64,000 nucleotides of DNA from Paenibacillus selenitireducens (GCF_002021565.1 NZ_MSZX01000002.1:490554-554553), one strand, 5' to 3'. Shown: positions 8,359 through 18,006, numbered from the stretch's first letter. The notes: generated by a model not told the origin, from the letters alone. A program made the numbers and translations.

Positions 8359-10155
8359 ATGATGCTAAAAACACACAACTGTGGCACGTTAACCAAAGCA
8401 AACGTGGGCGAAACCGTTACCTTAAACGGTTGGGTCCAACGCCGTCGCGACCTTGGGGGCGTATTGTTTATTGATCTTCGCGACCGTAGCGGGATTGTTC
8501 AAATTGTCTTTAATCCGGATTTCTCAGGCGATGCCTTAAAAATCGGGGATCGTGCACGTAATGAATTTGTACTTGCTGTTTCGGGTAAAGTGGTAGAACG
8601 CGATGCGGAGACCATCAACACCAACCTGCCTACAGGCGAAGTTGAAGTGCAAATTACGGAAATCGAAATCTTGAATGCAGCGAAGAACCCGCCATTCTTC
8701 ATCGAAGATGGCATTGAGATCGATGAGTCCCTTCGCTTGAAATATCGTTATCTTGACCTGCGTCGTCCAGAGATGCAAAAAACGTTATTGCTTCGTTCCA
8801 AAGCGGCTAAAATCTTCCGCGACTTCCTTGACGAGCAAGGCTTTATCGACGTTGAAACACCAATTCTAACGAAAAGCACGCCTGAAGGCGCACGTGACTA
8901 TCTTGTACCAAGCCGTGTTCACCCGGGCGAATTTTTTGCATTACCGCAATCTCCACAAATTTTCAAACAATTATTAATGGTCGGCGGGATTGAGCGCTAT
9001 TATCAAATCGCTCGTTGTTTCCGTGACGAGGATTTACGTGCAGACCGTCAGCCTGAATTTACGCAAGTCGACATCGAGACGTCCTTCTTGTCCCAAGATC
9101 AATTGCTTGGCATGATGGAACAGCTGATGGTTCGTTTGTTCCGTGAAACGATTGGCGTGGAGATTCCTACTCCGTTCCAACGTATTACGTATGCTGATGC
9201 AATGGGTAAATACGGTTCCGATAAACCGGACTTGCGTTTCGGTCTTGAATTGATCGAAATGAACGATATCGTAGCTAACTCTGGCGTAAAAGTATTCGCA
9301 TCTGTTATTGAAAAAGGCGGAGAAGTGAAATGCTTGAACGCAAAAGGATGCGGTACTTGGAGCCGTAAAGAAATCGACGATCTTGGGCCATTCGCTGCGC
9401 GTTATGGTGCGAAAGGCTTAGCTTGGATCCAAGTGAAAGACGGCGAATTCAAAGGGCCAATCGTGAAGTTCTTCAATGAAGAGGAAATTGCAGCCATCAA
9501 AGAACGTACAGGCGCAGAAGAGGGCGACTTGCTCTTGTTCTCCGCAGACAACAAAAAAGTCGTGGCAGATGTGCTTGGGAACTTGCGTCTTAAAATCGGC
9601 CGTCAACTAGGTTTGATCAATGATAATGAATATAAATTTGCATGGGTCGTGGACTTCCCACTCCTTGGCTATGATGAAGAAGCTAAACGTTATGTTGCGG
9701 AACACCATCCGTTCACGCGTCCGAACGAAGACGACGTTCATTTCTTCGATACAGATCCAGGACAAATCCGTGCACAAGCTTATGATATCGTCTTGAACGG
9801 TTATGAAGTGGGCGGCGGTTCGATGCGGATCTACAAACGTGACGTGCAAGAGAAAATGTTCAATGCGCTTGGCTTCACACCAGAAGCAGCCAAAGAACAA
9901 TTCGGTTTCTTGCTTGATGCATTCGAATACGGAACACCTCCACATGGCGGTATCGCGTTTGGCTTTGACCGTCTCGTGATGTTATTGACAGGACGTACGA
10001 ACTTGCGCGAGACGATTGCATTCCCGAAAACAGCAAGTGCAACCGACTTATTGAGCGATGCTCCATCTCCTGTAGATCCTTCACAATTGGACCAATTGCA
10101 TATTAAGTTGGCGAAAAAAGCAGCGGATGATAAAAATAAAGCTGTGATTGGTTAA
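8359..10155 (+). CDS. aspS: Aspartyl-tRNA synthetase
   Basis: A 598-residue bacterial-type class II enzyme. It has an N-terminal OB-fold anticodon-binding domain ([31 protein letters not shown]), motif 1 near [41 protein letters not shown], motif 2 with [22 protein letters not shown], a bacterial insertion (GAD) domain and motif 3 with [13 protein letters not shown]. It charges tRNA-Asp; whether it is discriminating or also acts on tRNA-Asn cannot be told here. It shares the His T-box transcript with hisS. Two adjacent ATGs (8359, 8362) are possible starts. Confidence 0.97.
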   Translation: MMLKTHNCGTLTKANVGETVTLNGWVQRRRDLGGVLFIDLRDRSGIVQIVFNPDFSGDALKIGDRARNEFVLAVSGKVVERDAETINTNLPTGEVEVQITEIEILNAAKNPPFFIEDGIEIDESLRLKYRYLDLRRPEMQKTLLLRSKAAKIFRDFLDEQGFIDVETPILTKSTPEGARDYLVPSRVHPGEFFALPQSPQIFKQLLMVGGIERYYQIARCFRDEDLRADRQPEFTQVDIETSFLSQDQLLGMMEQLMVRLFRETIGVEIPTPFQRITYADAMGKYGSDKPDLRFGLELIEMNDIVANSGVKVFASVIEKGGEVKCLNAKGCGTWSRKEIDDLGPFAARYGAKGLAWIQVKDGEFKGPIVKFFNEEEIAAIKERTGAEEGDLLLFSADNKKVVADVLGNLRLKIGRQLGLINDNEYKFAWVVDFPLLGYDEEAKRYVAEHHPFTRPNEDDVHFFDTDPGQIRAQAYDIVLNGYEVGGGSMRIYKRDVQEKMFNALGFTPEAAKEQFGFLLDAFEYGTPPHGGIAFGFDRLVMLLTGRTNLRETIAFPKTASATDLLSDAPSPVDPSQLDQLHIKLAKKAADDKNKAVIG

Positions 10156-10170
10156 GGAGGCAGATGACTC

Positions 10171-10926
10171 ATGCTGCATCAGTTTTCAAGAACGGAACTA
10201 GCAATAGGTCCCGAAGGTTTACAGAAAATGAAGAATAGTACGATAGCTGTCCTCGGTATAGGTGGTGTAGGCTCTATCGCAGCCGAAGCCTTGGCTCGGA
10301 CTGGTGTAGGCCGTATTATTCTGATTGATAAAGATGTCGTGGACATTACGAATATCAATCGTCAAATCCATGCGTTAACAACGACAATCGGACAGAAAAA
10401 GGCAGATCTCATGCGTGACCGGATTAAGTTAATTAATCCGGAATGTGATGTCATTGCATTGAATATGTTCTATACCGAGGAGACGTACGAGCAGTTATTC
10501 GCATATCCCCTCGACTATGTGGTCGATGCATCGGATACGATTATTTACAAGATTCACTTGATTAAGCAGTGCTTGGAGCGGGGCATCCCGATCATTTCCA
10601 GCATGGGGGCAGCGAACAAGATGGATCCAACGAAATTCCAGGTGGCTGACATCTCGAAGACTTCGATGGACCCGATTGCTCGTGTTATGCGCCAGAAGCT
10701 GCGTAAGGAAGGGATCAAGAAAGGTGTAAAGGTCGTCTTCTCTACAGAAGAGCCTGTAAAGCCGCGTGAAGACGTAACACAGCGTATTGTGCCGGAGAAT
10801 GCGCCTGACATTCGGAAGGCGCAAATGCCGCCTGCGAGCAACGCATTCGTTCCGCCAACCGTTGGCTTAATTATGGTGAGCGTCGTTGTACGGGAACTGT
10901 TAGAGACATTAACCCAAGAAGCATAA
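10171..10926 (+). CDS. tcdA: tRNA threonylcarbamoyladenosine dehydratase (E1-like)
   Basis: A 251-residue member of the ThiF/E1 superfamily that dehydrates t6A37 to cyclic ct6A in an ATP-dependent reaction. The nucleotide-binding motif VLGIGGVGSIAAEALARTG is near residues 28-46, followed by the adenylation-type acidic pair LIDKDVVDITNINRQ and the DASDT segment. The C-terminus ends in a hydrophobic helix, as in Bacillus YrvM. It follows aspS by 15 bases with AAGGAGG before its ATG, the same order as in Bacillus (aspS-yrvM), and it ends at a strong terminator. Confidence 0.93.
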   Translation: MLHQFSRTELAIGPEGLQKMKNSTIAVLGIGGVGSIAAEALARTGVGRIILIDKDVVDITNINRQIHALTTTIGQKKADLMRDRIKLINPECDVIALNMFYTEETYEQLFAYPLDYVVDASDTIIYKIHLIKQCLERGIPIISSMGAANKMDPTKFQVADISKTSMDPIARVMRQKLRKEGIKKGVKVVFSTEEPVKPREDVTQRIVPENAPDIRKAQMPPASNAFVPPTVGLIMVSVVVRELLETLTQEA

Positions 10927-10935
10927 TCTATCCCC

Positions 10936-10984
10936 AAAGAACCTGTTCAGGGCAAAGCTCTGGTACAGGTTCTTTTTTTTTTTG
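10936..10984 (+). terminator. Rho-independent terminator of the hisS-aspS-tcdA operon
   Basis: The 11-base stem AAAGAACCTGT/ACAGGTTCTTT has an inner GAGC-type pairing and is followed by a run of about 12 T. Confidence 0.9.
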
Positions 10985-10985
10985 C

Positions 10986-11033
10986 CCACATAAGAAAGTA
11001 TAAGTTTCGGTATACGAAAGTGACTTTCTCATG
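10986..11033 (+). repeat. ~48-bp palindromic dispersed repeat, copy B
   Basis: CCACAT, AGAAAGTATAAGTTT, CGG, CGAAA and GACTTTCT match copy A (5841-5889, opposite strand) in order. It lies directly behind the tcdA terminator T run and folds into a hairpin (AGAAAGT/ACTTTCT outside, GTTTCG/CGAAA inside). Confidence 0.6.
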
Positions 11034-11063
11034 AATCTGAAGTTGAGGATAAACTACATGAAC

Positions 11064-11258
11064 TCATTGTAAGCGGTCATAAGCCCATGTGACGACACTT
11101 ACGGATAACAGGAGGGCAGACAGGACGAAGATCGTATAGCCTATCTTTGTCCGTGTGACGGTATGTTTATCATAAAATTCTGGTTTACGACATAGGCCTA
11201 TCCATAACTCGCCGACGAGATTAAGAACGATAACCGTGAAGCTTTTCATAAGTTTCAT
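11064..11258 (-). CDS. Small membrane protein of unknown function, 64 residues
   Basis: The N-terminal segment MKLMKSFTVIVLNLVGELWIG is moderately hydrophobic and amphipathic. A clear transmembrane segment follows at about residues 41-58 (TIFVLSALLLSVSVVTWAY), separated by a basic stretch. GGAGG sits 8 bases upstream of the ATG at 11258, which supports translation. It stands alone between the tcdA terminator and the divergent fabH promoter. I do not recognise the family. Confidence 0.6.
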   Translation of the reverse strand: MKLMKSFTVIVLNLVGELWIGLCRKPEFYDKHTVTRTKIGYTIFVLSALLLSVSVVTWAYDRLQ

Positions 11259-11343
11259 GATTAGTACCTCCGATAGGATAGATGGGATTTACATAATCAA
11301 CCATATACATCTTAATTTGTATATTAGCATAACAAGCCACCCA

Positions 11344-11372
11344 TTGACAGCATAATAAGGGTGTGCTATTTT
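11344..11372 (+). promoter_or_regulatory. Sigma-A promoter of fabH
   Basis: TTGACA (11344-11349), a 17-base spacer, TATTTT (11367-11372). The FapR operator begins 10 bases downstream, over the expected start site. Confidence 0.65.
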
Positions 11373-11382
11373 ATAATTAAAT

Positions 11383-11399
11383 TTAGTACCTGATACTAA
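11383..11399. promoter_or_regulatory. FapR operator in front of fabH
   Basis: TTAGTACCTGATACTAA is an inverted repeat (TTAGTA-5-TACTAA) that matches the known FapR operator consensus of Bacillus and Staphylococcus. FapR represses fatty-acid and phospholipid genes and is released by malonyl-CoA or malonyl-ACP. The position at the promoter start site suits repression. The fapR gene itself is not in the window. Confidence 0.88.
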
Positions 11400-11457
11400 T
11401 ACCTTGTATTAATTTATTGGGTAATATTAGAAATGAAAATCATAGGAGGAATGTACG

Positions 11458-12480
11458 TTGAATACACAAATGGAGCAAAACAATATGCTGTCTGATAGAA
11501 ATCGGGTTGCCGGAGCACGTATTACGGGCATTGGTAGTTATGTGCCAGAACAGATTCTTACGAATTATGATCTGGAGAAGATGGTGGATACGAATGACGA
11601 ATGGATTGTCCAGCGTACGGGAATTCGCGAGCGTAGGGTTGTGGCGGAGGGGCAATATACGAGCGACATGTGTATCGAAGCCGTTCATAATATGCTTGCT
11701 CACTACCCAGTCATGCTTGAAGACGTGGATATGATCCTTGTCGCGACGAACACGCCGGATTTGCCGTTTCCGTCGGTTGCAAGCATCGTGCAGGCTCGTT
11801 TTGGCATTCCCGCCACAGGCACATTGGACTTAAATGCGACATGTGCAGGATTCTCCTATGCATTACATCTGGCAAATGGCATGATTAGCGCGGGACTTCA
11901 TCAGAAAATTCTTGTATTCGGGGCCGATACGCTTACGAGAGTGACGGATTACACGGATCGCTCTACCTGCATTTTGTTCGGAGATGGAGCAGGCGTGGTC
12001 ATGGTAGAGAAGGATCCGGAACAAGGGGCCTTCATCACGGCTACGCTTGGAACGGATGGCTTGGGAGGAACGCATGTATATCGCTCAGGTTCCAGAACAG
12101 AGCTTCATGGCGCGACACTAGCTGGTGACGGGAAGATCGTACAGAATGGGCGAGAAGTATACCGTTTTGCTGTCAGTACAGTTCCAAAAGGAATTCAGAC
12201 ACTCCTCGATCAGGCTGGTTGGGATGTGGAGCAAGTGGATTGGTTCATACCGCACAGTGCTAACCTTCGTATTATTGAATCGATATGCGAGAAAAGCGGA
12301 ATTCCAATCGAGAAAGCCCTATACAGCTTAGAATACTACGGGAATACGTCAGCGGCATCGATTCCGCTTGCCATGCATTTAGGCGTTACTTCGGGGAAAG
12401 TACAACCTGGGGATCATATGCTGTTGTTTGGTTTCGGCGGCGGGTTAACCTATGCGGGGTTGTTATTGCGTTGGATGTAA
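11458..12480 (+). CDS. fabH: Beta-ketoacyl-ACP synthase III
   Basis: A 340-residue thiolase-fold enzyme that condenses an acyl-CoA primer with malonyl-ACP to start fatty-acid synthesis. The catalytic triad is visible in its standard contexts: Cys in LNATCAGFSYAL, His in FIPHSANLRI, Asn in YYGNTSAASIP, plus the C-terminal GFGGGLTYAGLLLRW. The start is a TTG at 11458 with AGGAGG about 8 bases upstream. It is preceded by a promoter and a FapR operator, so it is expected to respond to malonyl-CoA. No fabF follows, unlike the Bacillus fabHA-fabF pair, so it may be one of several FabH paralogs; primer preference (branched or straight) cannot be read from sequence. Confidence 0.93.
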   Translation: MNTQMEQNNMLSDRNRVAGARITGIGSYVPEQILTNYDLEKMVDTNDEWIVQRTGIRERRVVAEGQYTSDMCIEAVHNMLAHYPVMLEDVDMILVATNTPDLPFPSVASIVQARFGIPATGTLDLNATCAGFSYALHLANGMISAGLHQKILVFGADTLTRVTDYTDRSTCILFGDGAGVVMVEKDPEQGAFITATLGTDGLGGTHVYRSGSRTELHGATLAGDGKIVQNGREVYRFAVSTVPKGIQTLLDQAGWDVEQVDWFIPHSANLRIIESICEKSGIPIEKALYSLEYYGNTSAASIPLAMHLGVTSGKVQPGDHMLLFGFGGGLTYAGLLLRWM

Positions 12481-12567
12481 TTCACTCTCAGAAAGTTTTT
12501 CATATTTTAGGTTTTTTCAGGAAATAATAATCTCTGGATTCTTATTTCGTGAAGGCGGTGCAGATGG

Positions 12568-14073
12568 ATGTCTAACCAACCGAATACGCCTGTACTGTCA
12601 ACATCAGTGAAGGACAATATTAATAACTTTCGATGCGTCTTAGGGAGCCCAAACGATCTTCAGGTGAAGGAGATCACACTTGGAAATGCACACCCTTGCG
12701 GGGTTGTAGGTATTGAAGGACTCACGAATAAAGATATCATTCAGGATCAGGTTCTGCGAAGCCTAATGATTTCGCTCACAGATTCTAACAAGAATATTCC
12801 AGTATCGGGTGAGGAGCTGCTTTTATTCGTACAGTCCGAGGTTTTGCCCCTGCAAGCCATTGATGTCATTTCGGATTTCGATGAAGCTATTCGATGCATC
12901 CTGGCTGGAGATACAGCATTGTTCGTAGAGGGAGCGGACAAGGTGCTCATGCTAAGCACGAAAGGCTGGAAGAGCCGGGGGATTGAAGAACCGCAGACCG
13001 AAGGCCTGATCCGCGGTCCCCGAGATGGATTCACCGAGGATTTGGGTACGACAACTGCACTGGTTCGTAGAAAGGTGCAAGACCCGCATCTTCGATTTGA
13101 TACTTATAAGATAGGTAACCGGATGAAGAAAGATGTGATCGTAGCCTACATTGATGACCTAGCGAACCCGAAGCTGGTTCAGGAAGTAAAGAGAAGGCTT
13201 GTCACCCTTCATAAGGATGATGTGGATGGGTCGGGTCTTATTGAGCAGTGGATATCAGATAACTATTTATCTCCATTTCCCCAAATTTTAAGTACGGAAC
13301 GCCCAGACAAGGTTGCCGCCGCGCTTCTGCAAGGGAGGGTAGCCATCCTTGTAGACGGTACACCTTTTCAATTGATCATGCCGATTACTTTTGCGACGTC
13401 ACTACACTCTCCCGAGGATAATTACCAGAATTGGATGATATCTAGCGTAATCCGTCTCTTGCGAATCGGAGCAGCCTTTATGGCTACCTTTCTACCAGCG
13501 ATATATATAGCGTTAACGGAATTCCATCATGGCATGCTCCCTTCCATGCTTGCATTTTCCATTGCTGGTGCTAGAGAGGGAGTTCCGTTTCCCGCTGTGG
13601 TGGAGGCATTCATAATGGAGATAACACTGGAATTATTGCGCGAAGCGGGAATACGGCTGCCTAAACCAATAGGTCAGACGATAGGAATTGTCGGAGGACT
13701 CGTTATCGGAGAAGCGGCGGTATCCGCCGGGATCGTAAGTCCGATCATGGTTATTATCGTGGCGATTACTGCTATATCCTCCTTTGCTTTGCCATCGTAT
13801 AGTACGGCGATTTCGTTGCGATTGCTTCGTTTTGGCATCATGATTGCTGCCGCGGTTTTTGGTTTATATGGCATTGTGCTTGCATTTATTACGATCATGA
13901 TCCATATGGTGAATCTCAGAAGCTTTGGGCTTCCTTACTCTACGCCATTTGCTCCTACGTTCTTCAAGGATATTACAAATACTGCAATTCGTACGCCCGT
14001 ATCGCATCTGGAGATGGAGCCTGAAATGCTAAAATCGGGAGATCACCAGCAGAATCATAACAGAAAGAGGTGA
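12568..14073 (+). CDS. Spore germination receptor A subunit (GerA/GerKA family)
   Basis: A 501-residue protein of the GerA family. It has a soluble N-terminal half (about residues 1-285) built from two subdomains, containing the family phrases EGLIRGPRDGFTEDLGTTTALVRRKV and VAILVDGTPFQLIMP. A membrane half with several helices follows, including SMLAFSIAGAREGVPFPAVVEAF and the conserved GIVGGLVIGEAAVSAGIVSPIMVIIVA. The subunit sits in the spore inner membrane and forms an ion-releasing channel with its B and C partners after nutrient sensing. It is first of a four-gene cluster (A, B, C and a small membrane gene). Such operons usually depend on forespore sigma-G; I could not assign that promoter securely. 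Confidence 0.93.
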   Translation: MSNQPNTPVLSTSVKDNINNFRCVLGSPNDLQVKEITLGNAHPCGVVGIEGLTNKDIIQDQVLRSLMISLTDSNKNIPVSGEELLLFVQSEVLPLQAIDVISDFDEAIRCILAGDTALFVEGADKVLMLSTKGWKSRGIEEPQTEGLIRGPRDGFTEDLGTTTALVRRKVQDPHLRFDTYKIGNRMKKDVIVAYIDDLANPKLVQEVKRRLVTLHKDDVDGSGLIEQWISDNYLSPFPQILSTERPDKVAAALLQGRVAILVDGTPFQLIMPITFATSLHSPEDNYQNWMISSVIRLLRIGAAFMATFLPAIYIALTEFHHGMLPSMLAFSIAGAREGVPFPAVVEAFIMEITLELLREAGIRLPKPIGQTIGIVGGLVIGEAAVSAGIVSPIMVIIVAITAISSFALPSYSTAISLRLLRFGIMIAAAVFGLYGIVLAFITIMIHMVNLRSFGLPYSTPFAPTFFKDITNTAIRTPVSHLEMEPEMLKSGDHQQNHNRKR

Positions 14074-14076
14074 ACC

Positions 14077-15183
14077 ATGGGGATTTTCAACTATGCGGAT
14101 GAAGAGATTGGCCAACGGGAAATAACCATGACGGTAGCCTCTATGATTATTGGGCTGGGCGTGCTAACCCTACCCCGGCTCGTCGCTAGTGAGACAATGT
14201 CCTCGGATGGTTGGATATCCATCCTTGTTGCCGGAGGAATTGCTCTGTTCTTTGGTTGGATCGTCTCGAAATTGTGTGGAAGGTTCAAACGGATGACGTT
14301 TTATGAATACACTTCGTTGATAGTCACCAAGCCGGTCGCCTATGTCCTGACTTTGCTGCAGGCCGTATACTTTTTAATGTTTTGTGCGTATGAGATGAGA
14401 GCTGTTGCAAGTATATCGAAGCAATATTTGTTCGACCGAACGCCCATCGAAGTCATTGCGCTCACGTTTCTCTTGGTTGTCATCGTTGCAGTTTCAGGCT
14501 CGCGGGTGGGTATTATTCGATTGTGCGTTTTATTTCTGCCGATCGTCCTGTTTTTTGTTATCGTCATGCTCGCCTTTAGTGTGGAATTATTTGAGTGGGA
14601 GAATTTGAAGCCCATGTTCATCACAGATGGCAAGCACATTTATAGCGGAGCAAGGCAAGTGATATATTCTATGCTGGGCTATGAGATCGTGATGTTTTAT
14701 AGCATACTTATGCGCAAGCCAAAAGAATCAACGAAAGCCATCATCATCGGCATTTCGATTCCGATTCTTCTATATTTAATTATTTTCATAATTGCGATTG
14801 GCATATTTACACGCGAAGGAACGATTAACATCATGTATCCTGCGATTGAAATTGCAAAAGAGATCGAAATACCTGGCCAATTTTTTGAACGGTTTGAATC
14901 CGTACTTTTTATCATCTGGATTATGACGCTCTATAATACATCGAGTATTGTTATGGATGTGTCCGTTCACTGTCTAACCTCAGCAATAAAGAAATTGGAT
15001 AAGAGAACATGTCTACTCATCCTTAGTCCGATTATTTTTCTGATTAGTATGTTTCCGAAGGATCAAGTGGAATATGTCTACTTGGGGACAATCATTAGCA
15101 TCATGGGGATAGCATTTGCAGCAATTATTCCCACCAGCCTACTGATTGTGGCAGCAATCCGGGGAGTACAATCAAGTGATTAG
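14077..15183 (+). CDS. Spore germination receptor B subunit (GerAB/YndE-type permease)
   Basis: A 368-residue membrane protein of the amino-acid-permease superfamily with about ten hydrophobic segments, starting with TMTVASMIIGLGVLTLPRLVA, the characteristic first helix. The B subunit is thought to bind the nutrient germinant in the spore inner membrane. It starts 4 bases after the A gene stop with GAAAGAGG upstream, and its end overlaps the start of the C gene, so translation is probably coupled. The ligand cannot be predicted from sequence. Confidence 0.92.
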   Translation: MGIFNYADEEIGQREITMTVASMIIGLGVLTLPRLVASETMSSDGWISILVAGGIALFFGWIVSKLCGRFKRMTFYEYTSLIVTKPVAYVLTLLQAVYFLMFCAYEMRAVASISKQYLFDRTPIEVIALTFLLVVIVAVSGSRVGIIRLCVLFLPIVLFFVIVMLAFSVELFEWENLKPMFITDGKHIYSGARQVIYSMLGYEIVMFYSILMRKPKESTKAIIIGISIPILLYLIIFIIAIGIFTREGTINIMYPAIEIAKEIEIPGQFFERFESVLFIIWIMTLYNTSSIVMDVSVHCLTSAIKKLDKRTCLLILSPIIFLISMFPKDQVEYVYLGTIISIMGIAFAAIIPTSLLIVAAIRGVQSSD

Positions 15184-16378
15184 GAGGGTGGTCGTCAGTC
15201 TGGTGATGGGTTGGACCTTGTTTTGTACAACGGGGTGTTGGGATCGAGTTGAAATTGATGAACGAGGATTTGTGGTGGGGGTCGGGATTGACATTCCTGA
15301 TGAACAAGAACAAGGTGCTGCAGAAGAAGGTAATGGATTCGCGGAGCGAGACTATCTGGTTACTTATCAATTGGTTGTACCTTCCCGTCTCAAAAGAGCG
15401 GGCAGCAGCGGGAGCTCTGACCAAAGTTATTTCAATATAACGCTTCGAGGCGATACACTCTCATCACTTACGGCCAAGCTATCGTCAAAGACGAGCCGTT
15501 CTCCGTTCTTTGAGCATCTTCAGGTCGTCATCGTGTCAGACCAAGTGGCAAGGAGAGAAGGTGCCTTTTCGGATATTATGGATTACTTCGTTCGAGAGAA
15601 AGAGATGCGCAGATCACTTAGTGTGATGGTGTCCAATGGAAAGGCGAAGGATATCCTTAATATCAAACCTCCGAACGAGGAAATGCCGACGAAATTCATC
15701 CATTCAGCAGCGCAAAACACACAGGAAAGTTCCAGAATGCTTGAGGTATCACGACTTGGCAAGGTACATGCATCCCTGCTAAAAAGAGATAGCTTCTTGA
15801 TTCAGCTTATATCCATTACCAAAGAACATAACATTTTTATTAATGGAAGTGCCTTATTTGATGGTCGGTCAAATCGATTCATTGGTTTTCTTGATGGTGA
15901 AGATACGGCGGGAACGAATTATATCCGTGATCTCGTCAAGGGCGGCGTAATTAATGCAAAACTGAACGGTCAATTAGTAGCCTATGGTATAGAGCGCGTT
16001 AAACGCAAGATGCATGCCCAAATCACCGGTGAGAAGCAGGTTACCTTCTATATTGATATCCATACGATGGGGACGCTAGAACAGATTTATAAACAGATGG
16101 ATATCACGAAGAAGAAGATCATCCTTACTTTAGAAGATCGGATAGACCAAGACATTGCACGGATAACGAACCATGTGGTTAAGATTTTGCAACAGGATTA
16201 CGGAAGAGATGTTCTGGAGTTAGGGGCATATTTGTCTCAGGAGCATTATGCGCAATGGGAAAAGATCAAAGATAACTGGGAGGAAGGAGAGAATCTATTC
16301 TCGAAATCCAAAATCATCATCAAGGTCAACAGCATTGTTAAACGAACGGGTAATGTCATAGAATCGGAAAAGGATTGA
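15176..16378 (+). CDS. Spore germination receptor C subunit, lipoprotein (GerC family)
   Basis: About 400 residues. The start is taken as the GTG at 15176, 10 bases after GGGGAG and overlapping the B gene by 8 bases; the open frame extends to 15146. The N-terminus is a lipoprotein signal (VVVSLVMGWTLFCTTGC, lipid-modified Cys near residue 21), followed directly by WDRVEIDERGFVVGVGID, the standard start of mature GerC proteins. The lipobox has Thr at -3, which is less usual. C-terminal family features include DIHTMGTLEQ and VKILQQDYGRDVLELG. It is anchored to the outer face of the spore inner membrane and is required for receptor function. Confidence 0.92.
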   Translation: MIRRVVVSLVMGWTLFCTTGCWDRVEIDERGFVVGVGIDIPDEQEQGAAEEGNGFAERDYLVTYQLVVPSRLKRAGSSGSSDQSYFNITLRGDTLSSLTAKLSSKTSRSPFFEHLQVVIVSDQVARREGAFSDIMDYFVREKEMRRSLSVMVSNGKAKDILNIKPPNEEMPTKFIHSAAQNTQESSRMLEVSRLGKVHASLLKRDSFLIQLISITKEHNIFINGSALFDGRSNRFIGFLDGEDTAGTNYIRDLVKGGVINAKLNGQLVAYGIERVKRKMHAQITGEKQVTFYIDIHTMGTLEQIYKQMDITKKKIILTLEDRIDQDIARITNHVVKILQQDYGRDVLELGAYLSQEHYAQWEKIKDNWEEGENLFSKSKIIIKVNSIVKRTGNVIESEKD

Positions 16379-16385
16379 TGTTAGC

Positions 16386-16529
16386 TTGTGGAATTGGTTG
16401 AACGAACGTTATCCGCCCGGAATGATTATTTTTTGTGCGATTCTGTCGTTTGTCGTCCCATGGTGCTTCTATCGAATCACGGATTGGCTGCATGCAAAGG
16501 GCGACCCTACATGGAAAAAATCAAAGTAA
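16386..16529 (+). CDS. Small single-helix membrane protein at the end of the ger operon
   Basis: A 47-codon frame starting at TTG (16386), 8 bases after the gerC stop, with AAAAGGA about 11 bases upstream. It encodes WNWLNERYPPG, then a hydrophobic helix (MIIFCAILSFVVPWCFY), then a basic tail ending KKSK. It lies between gerC and the operon terminator. Small extra D-type membrane proteins are known to accompany some GerA-family receptors, usually as two-helix proteins; this one has a single helix, so the relationship is inference. The TTG start and weak site lower confidence. Confidence 0.5.
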   Translation: MWNWLNERYPPGMIIFCAILSFVVPWCFYRITDWLHAKGDPTWKKSK

Positions 16530-16537
16530 CCTTGAAG

Positions 16538-16568
16538 AACCTCACCCATTCGATTGGGTGAGGTTTTG
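16538..16568 (+). terminator. Rho-independent terminator of the ger operon
   Basis: AACCTCACCCA pairs with TGGGTGAGGTT and is followed by TTTGTGG. Confidence 0.8.
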
Positions 16569-16640
16569 TGGTATGATATAAGAACAAGTGTTAGCCTTGT
16601 AGGATGATATAATGAAGAAGTAGAAGGCTGGGATTAGAGC

Positions 16641-17954
16641 ATGGATTTATTTTCATATCAAGAAGAAGCACAACCACGCCTGCGGTTGCTCGCAGATCGC
16701 ATGCGTCCGCAGACGCTGGATGAATATATTGGACAGGAACATATCGTTGGAGCTGGCAAATTGCTGCGACGAGCCATTGAGGCGGACCAAGTGAGCTCCA
16801 TTCTTCTGTACGGACCTCCAGGGTGCGGGAAGACGACATTAGCTCATATTATTTCGCAACAGACCAAGGGCACCTTCGTCCGTCTGAATGCCGTGGATGC
16901 TTCGGTAAAGGATGTTCGCGATGTCATTGAACAAGCGAAGCAGAATAAGGTGATGTATGGAACCAAGACGACGTTATTTTTAGATGAAGTGCATCGCTTT
17001 AATAGCTCCCGACAAGATGCGTTGCTCCCGGCCGTGGAGCAGGGCATTATTGTATTTATCGGTGCAACGACGGAGAATCCGTTCCATTACGTGAATGGTG
17101 CCTTACTAAGCCGTTCAACGCTGTTCCAGCTGCAGTCGCTTACGCAAGAACATTCCATGTTAGCTATGCGTAGAGCACTAGCGGATCACGACCGAGGGCT
17201 TGGGTTTATGCGTTTAGGTGTCAATGAAGATGCGCTTCAGCATATTGCAAGTATGGCTAATGGTGATATTCGGCGCGCCTTGAACGCCCTAGAGCTCGCT
17301 GCCCTGACAACACCACCCGATGCAGAAGGGGATATTCGTGTCACGGTAGAGGTGGCGGAAGAGTCCATACGTCGGCCTACCGTGCGAGCGGATGAATCGA
17401 CGCAATATGATGTTCTATCCGCATTTCATAAGAGTATTCGCGGTTCAAGCGATGCCGCGTTGTTCTGGTTTCTCTATGCCGTCGAGAAGCTTGGTATGGA
17501 CCCGATGACCTTTATTCGTCGACTAACCGTTGCATGCAGTGAAGATATTGGCCTAGCGAACCCGCAAGCGATGGTACAAGCAGTTAGCGCACTGGACGCC
17601 TATCACAAAATTGGTTGGCCAGAGTCTCAATACATTATTGCCCAGGCAATTTTGTTCGCTGTGGAGAGTCCGAAGTCCAATGCTGTTGCGCTGGCTATCT
17701 CGAAAGTGATGCAATCTTTTGAAGAGATTAAATCAGCAGAGGTGCCGTTGCATTTAAGAGATACGCATTATAAAGGGGCTGTGAAGCTGGGCCATGAAGG
17801 ATATAAGTATCCGCATAATTACCCAGGCCATTATGTAGAACAAGATTATTTGCCGTCGAATATCCGAAATCGTATTTTCTATGAAGCTACGGAGCAAGGC
17901 AATGAAATCAAGATCAAACATAATCAAATGCTGCGTAGAAAGCCGAAATCATAG
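16641..17954 (+). CDS. rarA: Replication-associated recombination protein A (RarA/MgsA)
   Basis: A 437-residue AAA+ ATPase related to clamp loaders that acts at stalled replication forks. The N-terminal RPQTLDEYIGQEHIVG box, Walker A (GPPGCGKTTLA), Walker B (TLFLDEVHRF), sensor 1 (GATTENPF) and arginine-finger region (LLSRSTLFQL) are all present, followed by the C-terminal tetramerisation domain ending YPHNYPGHYVEQDYLP. In Bacillus the homolog yrvN follows yrvM (tcdA) directly; here fabH and the ger operon are inserted between them. An inverted repeat (AAATCATAGG at 17946, CCTATGATTT at 17999) spans the stop codon. Confidence 0.95.
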   Translation: MDLFSYQEEAQPRLRLLADRMRPQTLDEYIGQEHIVGAGKLLRRAIEADQVSSILLYGPPGCGKTTLAHIISQQTKGTFVRLNAVDASVKDVRDVIEQAKQNKVMYGTKTTLFLDEVHRFNSSRQDALLPAVEQGIIVFIGATTENPFHYVNGALLSRSTLFQLQSLTQEHSMLAMRRALADHDRGLGFMRLGVNEDALQHIASMANGDIRRALNALELAALTTPPDAEGDIRVTVEVAEESIRRPTVRADESTQYDVLSAFHKSIRGSSDAALFWFLYAVEKLGMDPMTFIRRLTVACSEDIGLANPQAMVQAVSALDAYHKIGWPESQYIIAQAILFAVESPKSNAVALAISKVMQSFEEIKSAEVPLHLRDTHYKGAVKLGHEGYKYPHNYPGHYVEQDYLPSNIRNRIFYEATEQGNEIKIKHNQMLRRKPKS

Positions 17955-18006
17955 GCATTTACAAGATATCCAGCTTTTTATTTCTCTTCGAATTATTTCC
18001 TATGAT

